A DNA stretch of 64,000 nt from contig CM045761.1 in the NCBI GenBank assembly GCA_025200525.1, forward strand, positions 103,888,182 through 103,952,181. Direction: 5' to 3'. Below are positions 23,501 through 34,300 of the stretch, one piece after another. The position numbers were made by a program, and so were the translations under genes. The notes below the pieces were generated by a model. It was not told the origin of the DNA. It ran no database searches and worked only from the letters and a program-made list of their open reading frames with translations. The stretch is from Camellia lanceoleosa. Its lineage: Eukaryota; Streptophyta; Magnoliopsida; Ericales; Theaceae. How positions within the stretch are numbered: position 1 is the first letter of the stretch; each line of letters starts with the position of its first letter.

Positions 23501-24661
23501 AAATAGCGATTTGGTATGTTTTCAATCTCTTTCTCTCTGCACAGACACATCATATATACATGTACATATCTATATATATGCTCCTCTGTATTCATTCAAA
23601 TTGCTTGAATTTGAAATTCTGTATTCATTCAGAGCTATATAGGTACTTGATTTCATATATATATATATATATATATTGTTGTACATGCATATGTATACTA
23701 GATTTGTGCTTTGATTTTGGTGGTGAAGATTCTTGCTATAATATGTGACTGTTAATGAACTGTGGAGAAAGATGCTATGACGTTACATACATAAGCTGAA
23801 TAATGAAAACAATGGCAGAAAATAAACAAAGCAGAACAAGTTCTACAATTGTCACCAACTTTAATGAATTCTAAAGGAGTCCAGAAGTTTTTTTTTTTTT
23901 TTTTTTGAGAAGAATTTTTTGATCATACTACAACAAAGGAGAATTAAGTAGAAAAAAGAAAACTACTATACTCAATTGCACTAATTCATCTCTCCTAAGA
24001 ATTAAATTATTTTCAAAAGTCTAGATAGAATGAATTGGGACTAATGCTTTCTTGAATTCAGCAAAAAAGTGAACAGTCATTTGTAATTGGACAATGCATA
24101 CTGGGCCACAAATAATAAGCAAGAGTTTAGTATAAACATGCATGCATTTGCTTGATGTTTCTGTAGTTTAACGGCTCTACCAAAGGTATATTAGGCACTA
24201 AAGAACTTTGGACCATAGATATTAACACACCATAAATCATAACACATGCATCTAATGCATGAAAGAGGGAAACAACCCTTAATCACATGAGAGCACAAAT
24301 TAGTAGATAAAGTTTGAAGAAAACTCAGGGACAGAAGAGATTAATAGAGTAAAGGGGGAAAGAAAAAAGAAACTTGCTCAGAATAATCATATGCAGGGTT
24401 TGAGAAATAAGAAAAACCCACAAAAGGAGTAAAAATCACCTCATTTTACTGGATGTTGAACATGAAAGAATATGTAAATTTCAACATTTATAGTTATCCT
24501 GACATTAAATGTAGTTTTGTTTCTGCATGTAAACTGTGTTTTCTTTCTGCATGTAAGCTGTGTTTTCTTTCAAGAAAAGATAAGGACAAAAGGGATGGAA
24601 TTGTTAAGAAATATGTTGGGTTTAAGATATTCTGTTTTGATTGTTTCATCCTCTGTTCCAG

Positions 24662-25807
24662 GTGTCGCATACTCCAAGCATATTGTGCACCTATATACGT
24701 ATCATGGTGGTGAAGATATACGGAATCACCTTGTGGTATACTTTGTGATTGGCGGACCTTGTATGCCTTGTGTATATTCCGTGTCTTTTTCTGTCAATAA
24801 AGGAAGAATGACGACTTGGTTGCCTTCATGGTTTTGACAGATTGATGCTCATACTGGTAATGTTAGCGATCTTGCTTTCTCTCACCCAAACAAACAACTA
24901 TGCGTTATAACTTGTGGGGAGGACAAGACTATTAAGGCTTGGGTTTATTGGGTATTTTCTTTCATGGAATGGTGAAACTGTGGACTGCAATCATAAAATC
25001 TCATGTCTACAGGTCTGGGATGTTGCCACTGGTTCTAAGCAGTACATTTTCGAGGGTCATCAGTTACCTGTTTATTCTGTGTGCCCACATACTAAGGAAA
25101 ACATTCAGGTATCCTTTTTGTTCAAGGCTTACTTTATGACTTTCCGTACAAGGGACCTCGACCGAAAAAAGGGCTACCCAAAGAGTTCAAAGTTAGAACT
25201 CCTTAGTTCTTTTTTCTTTTTCTAATTCAGAATAACCCTTATTCATTTTTTATATTAATGAATTATTACTTCGTTTCAAATGTTTTGGAATTAGAAACTT
25301 TCTTGCAAGTTTGAACTATTTTACAATGCTATTCCAATTTGTTCTGTAACATCTGTTATCTATCTGAAAATATGAGGAATGTCACACTCAAATCCTCACT
25401 TTATGAGAGGTGTTCTACGCGGTCGTTAGACCTTTCCAATCTGTTTTTTATAATTAAGGATCTTTCTTTTTCTTTATCAGTTCATCTTTTTGACGGGTAT
25501 TGATGGGAAGATTAAGGCATGGTTGTATGATAATTTGGGTTCAAGAGTTGATTATGATGCCCCAGGACATTCTTGCACAACAATGGCTTACAGTGCTGAT
25601 GGGACAAGGTATATATAGGATAGGCTGTTAATTCACAAGAGGATCTGTGCTTCATTTGCATCTTTTCTAATCATGTTGAAAACTCTGTAGGTTGTTCTCA
25701 TGTGGGACTAGCAAGGAAGGAGAATCATACATTGTAGAATGGAATGAAAGTGAAGGAGCTGTCAAGCGGACATATCATGGTCTTGGGAAGTGGTCTGTTT
25801 GGTTAAT
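24662..25807 (+). pseudogene. TOPLESS/TPR corepressor fragment (WD40 part)
   Basis: Exon-like pieces at 24662-24732, 24841-24936, 25013-25108, 25481-25608 and 25691-25807 keep donor-gene reading phase. They encode the start of the WD40 region of TOPLESS-type Groucho/Tup1 corepressors: YSKHIVHLYTYHGGEDIR, AFSHPNKQLCVITCGEDKTI, VWDVATGSKQYIFEGH, YSVCPHTKENIQ, DGKIKAWLYDNLGSRVDY and YIVEWNESEGAVKRTY. Intact family members are about 1100 residues; here only roughly 165 are present, without the N-terminal LisH/CTLH region or the later WD repeats. The donor after 24936 reads AAG/GCTTGG, lacking GT. Homology ends just after 25790. The fragment lies inside the CACTA transposon and is presumably non-functional. 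Confidence 0.8.
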
Positions 25808-25962
25808 GTATGAAAACTTTCAACGATGAAAATGTGGAATCTCTTCTTTCTGTGTTCATTTTGTATTTTGCCTTTATTTCTTTTCATTTTTATTTTAGTT
25901 TGAATTTTTCTGACGATTTCTTGAAATTTATAGCACTCTTGCCTATTTATTGTTTCTTGCAG

Positions 25963-27373
25963 GTGCTCTTTTACTGGAAGAGGTTATTAACTCTTGTGGT
26001 ATAGAGGCTATTGATGCTATAATTGATGCTGCAAAAAATCGCTTCGCTGAGTCTCAACAAGCAAAAGTTGCTGGTTCTGCTGCCTAGTGGAGAGTGAGTT
26101 ATTTGGCAGTCTCAATTATATTTGTATTTATGATAATTGAACTTCCTATCTCAATTTCGGATTGTAAATTTTGGCAGATGAGGGAGGCTACACTTTATGG
26201 TTTGGCTTCTCTGTCAGATCAGTTGCTTGAAGCAGAGGTCTGTTATAAATTTATTACCTCTTTATAATTGAGCAAAGTACTTGTCTAGTGCTAATGTGCA
26301 AGATTCTAGGACAATTGTAAGGATAATGAGCATGATGTCAAACTCCATCATTCACTTTGTCAGAATTATAGTTGCATTTCTCACAGGAAACTCTATTTGG
26401 TATATTTAATTAATATAATTTGATTTACAGGTTTCTCAACATACTAGGACCAATTTAGGAAACCTTTTTGAGCAAATAATTGCCGAAGATGTGGGAACAG
26501 GTAAGTCGTTTTTCAAAATTGCATTCATATTGTTAGCCATTAATAAAGTTGGTTATACGCCTATTGTGCAGGGGTTCATGAATATCCCTTTCTGTTTGCA
26601 CGTGTGTTTTCATCAATTGCTAAGTTCTCCTCTGTGGTAACTATCACAGAAAGTCCTTATCGTCATTATGATTATCTCTAGCATAATCTTCTCTCACTGA
26701 ATTTATATTGTTTTGGACAGATCAGTCGTGGGGTTGTTGAGCATTTTCTCTATGCTGCTATTAAGGCAATTGGCATGGATGTGTAAGTGCTTGTATCTAT
26801 ATGTTGCTGTTTAATTATTGATAAGATAATGACACTATTGGTGATAATTTGCTGTCTGCAGGCCCCCACCAGTGAAAGTTGGTGCCTGTCGAGCACTTTC
26901 TCAGCTCTTACCTGATGCAAACAAGGGAATGTTGCAGCCTCATATAATGGGTTTATTTTTGTCACTTGCAGATCTTCTTAATCAAGTAATGCACCGATAC
27001 AATAGTTCCTTCTACTGTCGAAGTTATGCATCTAATACTCAAATGTTATCCTGCTTTGTAGGCATCTGATGAAACCATGCATCTGGTACTTGAAACACTA
27101 CAAGCAGCAATAAAGGCAGGTCAGCATCAATGCAGTTTAAATCTAGAATCAATGGTCTTCCAAATTCATTGGAGATCTAGTGATTTTGGATGTTGGCTTT
27201 GGTGTTCATGATCCTTTTGCTGAGTATCATTCTCTTTGTTTTTTGTTTTGCTTATTGTAGATGATGAAGCACCAACATCTATAGAGCCAATTATCTCTCC
27301 AATCATTCTTAACTTGTGGGCATCACATGTTTCAGACCCTTTCATTAGTATTGATGCTGTTGAGGTTCTGGAG
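25963..27373 (+). pseudogene. Importin-9-like (karyopherin beta) gene fragment
   Basis: Eight exons are visible: 25963-26093, 26178-26237, 26431-26500, 26572-26636, 26721-26782, 26862-26985, 27062-27119 and 27261-27373. All introns have plausible GT and AG ends, and the phases agree throughout. The translation matches the middle ARM/HEAT-repeat part of plant importin-9, a nuclear import receptor: MREATLYGLASLSDQLLEAE, EHFLYAAIKAIGMDVPPP, KVGACRALSQLLPDANKG, DETMHLVLETLQAAIK and WASHVSDPFISIDAVEVLE. An in-frame TAG (26086-26088) breaks the first exon where the family has a large hydrophobic residue. About 225 residues of a protein of roughly 1000 are kept. Both N- and C-terminal parts are missing. 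It lies within the CACTA element. Confidence 0.78.
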
Positions 27374-27983
27374 GTAATCATACCAAGTCTTGTTGGACTT
27401 ATGTTGGATTGCATGACTGTCCTGTCAACTTGCGTTTGCTATATTTTGTTTCGTAAAGAAATTGTGCTTGTTTTGTTATGTGTGATTTTTTTTATTTGAA
27501 AAGGCAAGCATGGGTCCATAATGAAGCTGAAATTAGACATGTAAGAATTTTTTAATGTTAAATATAAGTATTTTCCTATTAATGATTACTTGACTAAGGC
27601 TCATGTTGTGAATCTTTAGCACTAAGAATGAACAATGTAAATGATTGGGACTAGATCATCCAAGGGGTTTTTGAGTTACAAGTGGCTACTAGATTATGTC
27701 CTTGCTGCCCTGGCTGTGTATTTGGTATTTGGCAATATAGAGAAGGCTACCTATTGGTTACGTGCTTAGATTATGATAACCTTATTGTGTTGATTCTAGG
27801 TGACTCACTTTCTTGTTGTGTTGATTCTTATTATAGCTCACTACTACTCCAAGTACACTGAGATGACGTGTTTTTTCATTATTTGTAACTTATTTGATTA
27901 TGAATGACTATTGATTATTTAATGAGGTTATGTTGTGTTGGTTCTTATTATTTGATTTTTCTTTTTGAATTTTTGGATTGCAG

Positions 27984-28085
27984 GGATGTCCAAAGGGTGT
28001 CACACCTAAGTACAGCTTGAAGCCTCTTGTGCCAACGCTGTCTGATATAAAGCCTGATATTGATGTTGAGAAAATGTTTTTTTAG
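27984..28085 (+). pseudogene. Phosphoglycerate kinase exon fragment
   Basis: After a TTGCAG acceptor the sequence reads GCPKGVTPKYSLKPLVPTLS. This corresponds to the conserved phosphoglycerate kinase segment around GRPKG; the arginine is changed to cysteine. PGK converts 1,3-bisphosphoglycerate and ADP to 3-phosphoglycerate and ATP. About 21 codons are PGK-like; the rest runs on to a TAG at 28083-28085 with unrelated residues. The phase matches the last importin-9 exon (27373), so splicing would join the two in frame. Confidence 0.7.
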
Positions 28086-28683
28086 AGATTCTCTTTGAAG
28101 AAACTATTGATATTCTTCATTTAAACTGTTACTACTTTGATTTGAATTTGGAAACTTTCAGTTTTAATTTTTGTAAAATTTTACTTTCTATATACTCATT
28201 ATGGTTTGGGAATAGAGTGCGTTTGATATGTGAATGTCAATTTTTTTTTAATATGATTGGATGACATTTAATTTTGTGCATTTTAAGCTATGAGATTAAA
28301 TGATTACAAAATTTTAATTTTGATTTTTAGCGACGAAAATATGTTGTAGAGAAAGTTATGTCTTTTAGCGACCAAATATCATTGTCGTTAAAAATGTCGT
28401 TATTTTGTATTTTGCGACCAAATTGGGACATTTTATGACGAAGTATTAGCGACCAAATGTTTAGTCTTGTAAAATTAAACATTTTGTGACAATATAAAAT
28501 TGGTCGCTAATTGTCATTTTTAGTGACATTTTTAAAAATTTGTCGCTAAAGACTTTCCTAGACGCACTTTTAGTGACTGTTTTAGTGACGGAATTAATTT
28601 TGTCACAAAAACTATTTAGAGACCAAAATAATAGTTTTAGGGACCAAAATAATTGGTCGCCAAAAGTCATATATGTTGTAGTG

Positions 28684-30033
28684 TTAGTACATGTAATGAT
28701 ATTGGTAAATTCATCAAAGTGATAAATAATTGAGATATTTTGACTTTTCTTTGTAAATTTTAATTTATTTGTATTAAAATATGATGTAATTGAACTTTTT
28801 GATAAATAAGTCTGATCCACAGAACTAGATCGTAACTTCCTTATCTTTGAATAGTTTGATGATTAAGGATAGAGAAATTTATTAGAAAATTCTATGTCAA
28901 GTACTCGTATCACAATTAGTCCATAATATATTTTTCCATTTCAATAAGTCCTATTATTTTAAACTTTTGATTCGCCAAATCTTAATTCTTATATTTAAGG
29001 TATTTAATAGACAATTTTACCATTGCAAATATTTTTTGAACTCTTAATAACTTGATGATGTGAACATTCACATTAAATAAATTTAACAATATGAATGTTC
29101 ACGTTAACAATGTAAATGTTCACATCATAAAACACTTACATTGTCAATGTGAACATTAATGTGCATTTTACTTTATTATTATTAGGAGTATTTTGATAAT
29201 TATATCACCTATAAAACTTAATGAAATATAAAAAAATAATTTAAATTAAGTAGAATATAAATAAGAAAAAAAAGAAATTCATGAATAAGTGTCATTTAAG
29301 AATAACTGTTCTAAATAAATAAATAAAATAATTGATAACCAATTATAAAGGAAAATTATTGTTTCGGCAACTGAGTGGAAGAATATTCTTTGAAAGAAAA
29401 AAAGTGACAAGATGCACGCCAACTAAAAAATGCAATTTATATAATAAAAAAGATATTCCTAACCTAAATTGGAGATATTTCAAATGCATAATACTAGGGA
29501 TATCATTGCAATGAATTTTTTCTCGGGAAAATAATACCGCGCTCTAAATCTAAAATTTTAATTTGAAGTTTAGTGATACGATAAAGTCAAAAAAAAAAAA
29601 AAAAAAAAAAAAATCAACACAAAAAATCACATCAGAAAATAAATCACACCTATTACTGCTCTTCTAGAACTCACCCATTAGCGCTCTCAATCTTTTTCTT
29701 TTTTTCTCCCCATTCATCAAATAAAATCTATTACAGTAAGTACCAAGATAGATAAAAAGATTAAAAGAAATTGCAGCCCTTTAAGTTCTAATAAATTGTA
29801 TATTAGACTCAATTTTTAAAGTTTCTCTTGTGCGACATCCTCATTCTTGATATCAGATCTGTGGCACCGACAGAATGTCTAGTGATATTACAAATCCAAA
29901 AATTAACATCCTGTGAAATACAAGCTCAATACCAGAAAGTCATCTCTCGTTTTTATTATATTAATTAATGGTTAAACTTGTATCATACATGAGATAAAAT
30001 AATGAAGTGTTCATAAAATTATATGATTAATAC
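28684..30033. other. AT-rich intergenic DNA with a palindromic cluster
   Basis: No gene was recognised. A short foldback lies at 29055-29128. A poly-A run occurs at about 29590-29612. Confidence 0.45.
29055..29128. repeat. Inverted repeat with recurring TGTGAACATT
   Basis: ATGATGTGAACATT (29055-29068) is the exact reverse complement of AATGTTCACATCAT (29115-29128). Further copies of TGTGAACATT or its complement lie between and just after (about 29094-29103 and 29138-29147). Confidence 0.7.
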
Positions 30034-30641
30034 TAGAGGTGCAACTCAAGTGGATTGAGAGGTTATTTAAACTCAAGTTGTGTTAAAACCTACTCAAGCC
30101 TGCCCAAATTTGAATTATAACCTAAGATTGTCCGACCAATACCACCCTAGTTAAACCCAAATTATCTTAGTCATACATAAATTTTAATTTTTTTTCTAGC
30201 TAAATTATTAATTTGTTAGCATTAGATTCTATATATATATATATATTTTAAGAAAATTATTAATAATATGAAGACAAATAATGTATATAATATAAGAGAG
30301 ATGCCGCTATAGTAATTTTTACAATTTATGAGTGAATAAAAAAAAAAAAAAGATTGTTTTGTATTATGTATATATATATAATATATTTAATATGATTTAA
30401 CAATATAAATTACTTTAATATCATATAATAGCTAATAATTTATATGTACATGAAATATTTATATATATAATTTAGATTTTGAGTTGCTCAGGCTGGTTAA
30501 TGACTTTACGTTCAAATTTAATTCAAACTTTTGAATTTTTATCCAAATCCATATTGAATTCAAAAATATCTTGTTGAAGCCCTAAAAAAATTTGGGCTGA
30601 GCTTAGCTGCTCGGATTGAGTACGCCCAAGTTGCACTTCTA
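30034..30641. mobile_element. hAT-like non-autonomous element
   Basis: The termini are inverted: left TAGAGGTGCAACTCAAG and right, in reverse, TAGAAGTGCAACTTGGG. The flanks ATTAATAC (30026-30033) and ATTGATAC (30642-30649) agree at 7 of 8, as expected for an aged hAT duplication. The interior is AT-rich and non-coding. A related copy lies at 43936-44344 and is cut by element A. Confidence 0.65.
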
Positions 30642-31375
30642 ATTGATACAAACATTAAAAAACAAACAAACATTTATAAAAAAAAAAAAAAAAACAAAAA
30701 ACCAAAAACACCAAAGCCTGCAGCCCAATAAGCAGCAGGATGACCATCAAGAAGGCCAGGGAGTCAGTTTCACCAAGCTGGTAGGGTCCAATCTCAAAAA
30801 GATAAAATAAATAAATAAAAGGAATGTAAGTAGCAGCAGCAGCAGCAAATAGCAAGTCACAATGTAGTAGATCCAATCACATTTCTCAACAGGCAGGCAC
30901 GCAATCATCGATTGATACAACCAAAATCAAATTGCCAAATTATATATTGTAAAAGCTCTGAACGATAGCTCAAAACTCTCACCGACAACAAAATGACACC
31001 TATTTGACACGAGTTAGATAATAGCAGAAGAGAGCCACAGCCAAGCATCATTAGGTATGGGATGTTTGTCTTTTCTCCAACCAATGAAACGAATGAAAAA
31101 TGTAATTAATACAATGAAGACGACACTAATTCCAATCTTATCTAATATTTTTTCGGCAGAAAAAAAGGGGCCAGCAAAACTGAGGTTGCTTGATCTAATT
31201 TTATGAATTCAAACCCCGATCTACAAATTTGTAATCCAAGCAACCACCACTTCAGCAATTTGTTTGCAGGACAAACCTCCTTCAATCAACTAGTAAGATT
31301 GTTGTCAAGTATGATATATAAACAAAAAGTACCTCTTTCCGATGTGAATGTCAACAACACAAGCACATTATTTCG
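30642..31375. other. Downstream flank of the DUF616 gene
   Basis: The part next to 31375 is likely to include the 3' untranslated region of the - strand gene. A poly-A run lies at about 30679-30694 and a CAG-type microsatellite at about 30834-30847. No other feature was recognised. Confidence 0.4.
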
Positions 31376-34300
31376 TCACATTGTGATCAATGTTGCTCTC
31401 CTCTCCTCTGACCTGTGATGGAACAACTTAGCTATGGATCGCCTCTCACAGTCCTGCAATGTAAGGGAATTAACAAATAGTCTCCTCAACAGCTAGCGTT
31501 AGGTTTCAATTCATATGCTGTAAAAGCTTAATTTACAAGATTTCTCACCTTGAACATATTGAGATAGAAGGGTTTTTCAGGATTTATCCTTCTCAACTTG
31601 CGGTACGTATATGCAAAACTTAGCTGATCACGAGGAGTAAACCTATCTACCTCATTAAACCAAAGACAAGAGAACAAGTTGGACATTGGTGTGTGAGCCC
31701 TCACAATGAAAGAGCCTTCCGGTACATCTGCCAACAACACAGGAACAGATTACATGTTATAGATTAGGAATGGAAACAAATATGCTCAAGCCGTAAGTTT
31801 CACAATAATGAACTTAGCAACAAAAATCATACTGCTCGGTAGAAGCTTGTTCGGATCTGATGCATCATATCTTTTCAGCCCATCAGCCTGGTAGAATGCA
31901 AATTGTTGATCTATGATAGTATGGTTGTACTTGTTAAGCCTTTTATTTTGGGCCACTTCTTCCCATACACAATGCCGGTCATAGTGATTGGAAATGGCAT
32001 ACTCGTAACCTTTTCTCCATAGGAAGTATTCCAATATGAGTAGAGGGTCAAGTTGAAGACGTAGTTTGCTATCCAGCCAAATAGAATACCTGAAAAGATT
32101 TTGCATGCAAAAATTCTAAGCATAGACAGTATAGCCTGTTTGAAAAAAAAAAAGAAAAAAGGAGGGGCCAGAGGGGGTTGTCTCAGTGCATGAGACTCCC
32201 CACTATTGCCAGGTCTGGGGAGGGTCTCATTTATACAACCTAACCCCTGCATAGGGAGAAACTGTTTATGTGATTTGAACTCATGATGCCCAAGTCACTA
32301 GAGAGCAACCATATCGCTACTCCATGAATAAGCAACTTGTACTATAACAAGGTTTTTGGTAGATCATACTAAAGGAATGGGTTACCAAAGACCAAATCTC
32401 ATACTAAAATGCAAGAGTTTACACATGAATGTCTCTACTCAATGAACTTGACAGTTGTCCACTACAGGTTGCTAACATAAATGACTAAACTGACAAGCAT
32501 TGTTTATCCAATTTATTTGTCTTATTCCCAGACTTACACCAGCTTTAGTGCATCAATGAACCAGGTCCAGGTATATTAATGGACAATGGTAATGAGAACT
32601 GCAATGAGGAAGTAGGTACTAAATTCAATAATGACAATTGCTAAAATTAAGAATTACTAAAAGAACTACCATGTCAGGGTATAACAGATTATTTATTAAT
32701 GGACAATGGCAAATCTGCTAATATAATTATGTGATGACATCGCTAGGCTTCACTACCACATTATAAATGCATGTATTCACATACAAACTGCTTCTCCAAC
32801 AACCTATTTTTGTAACCTTACCCAAATACCCTCACAAGTAGTCCCTCCGCAATTCCTCCAATCTCTAAGCCATTAAGACTGGCATGTTAAAAATTCAAAC
32901 GCAATACTTCTGAGGGCTTCAAAGAGTACTCTCAATGTGTAAGCCCTCCCCCTTGAATAAATGGTGGTTTTCATACTACAGATCACTTCTTAAACATTTT
33001 GACCACTGAGTCTGATGATACAAAATTGTTCTTGAGAAACAAGCCCTACTGTAAGCCAAGATAAGAATCCCAGCCTTGCAAAGCAAGTTGACTACAAATA
33101 TCACGACATCCTTCACCTCCCTTATAAAATGATATTACTAATTTGCTAAGTTCACTTTCAACCCTGACACATTCAAAAATAAAAAGATGCACTCCTAATG
33201 AAGAATCGAAGAGAAGGTCATATTTGAAAGTTTATGATAATCTTGATGCCCTCTACTTGTTTATACAATTTTAAAAGATTCAATGCCTATAATAGGAGGC
33301 AATGCACATACAGACTGCTTAGAACTACCAATATTGCTGTTGGATAGAATGCCATAAATTATTTACAAGCAACTATTCTACAGGGCTAAGAGGCACGGAC
33401 ATGAGACACAAGGACACTTTGAAATTATGTTTGGTGATTTTGCTGAACTCTTGAAGGGAAGAGACTAAAAATAAATCCCTACATTTTGGCCATTCATTTA
33501 AATCCTTAAAAACCTCAAATAAGACCCTTCCACGCCTTCGAGCAACACAATTCTGAAAATCCAACAACCTGATAACTTCAATTCTTCAGATATAAAACCC
33601 CACACCTTTCTGTATACCTTTTCAAAACCCCAAACTAAACAGCTCCATGTGGCCTAAACCCACCAGAATGTCAATTTCCTAAGGCTAGCTTACCAACACA
33701 AGACAAAATGAGAATAGAGATCAGATTCAAGCTTTAGACATCATTCTCATCTATAGGAACAAGATTTTTGTATTCATTCAGTCTATGGCCCAAACAACAA
33801 TTGAAAGAAAGAGCAGCCAACATCATCTCCCAAAACATGCAATTCCACTTGTCTTATGCCACTCATTATCAGATTAGTTTTAAAGAGAATCTATGATACA
33901 CACAATTAATCTCATTGGAAGAAAGTCTTATAAGCAACAACTACAGTAACAAAGCTGTGCAACTGATTTCACTACTTCAATTAGTCGTCTACATACCTTG
34001 CAGAAGGGAAAAGTCGGTGTTGCAAGAATTTCGGTATTTTTCCCACTCTGCGCATGTCAGTGTAAGGTAGATTCTTCACCACCACAATCTTCCATAAACC
34101 AACAAAACCCATTGTATCTGGCATCTGGCCTTCCGAAGTAAGAGTTCGCAAAGTAATTTCATCCACAAACATAACAAAGCAGACATTTTTCCTCGACAAA
34201 CGAGAGACCTAAAAATTAAGAGGAACTGAAAAGTAAATCTCTATGCAAGTATGAATGTGATTACCGTAAAAACGCTTAACAGAAACATACAACTTCAGAC

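Larger units (their letters stand above)
20121..28683 (+). mobile_element. CACTA (En/Spm) transposon carrying host gene fragments
   Basis: It begins CACTACAAGAAATTAG at 20121 and ends with the complementary TGTAGTG at 28683. Both edges are flanked by TTA (20118-20120, 28684-28686), the 3-bp duplication typical of this superfamily. Motifs such as GCGACCAAAT and its variants recur in the subterminal zones (about 20340-20380 and 28330-28670), where En/Spm transposases bind. No transposase coding was recognised, so it is presumably mobilised by others. Inside, on the + strand, are intron-containing fragments of a TOPLESS-like gene, an importin-9-like gene and a phosphoglycerate kinase gene. A second CACTA-like terminus lies at 22890. 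Total length is 8563 bases. Confidence 0.8.

Noticed and set aside
24662..28085. A functional chimeric gene from TOPLESS, importin-9 and PGK exons
   Set aside because: The TOPLESS to importin-9 junction is out of phase, one donor lacks GT and a stop lies in the first importin exon; only fragments are supported.
32142..32335. Possible tRNA gene
   Set aside because: A- and B-box-like motifs are present, but the cloverleaf is not complete and the body matches an Au-like SINE.
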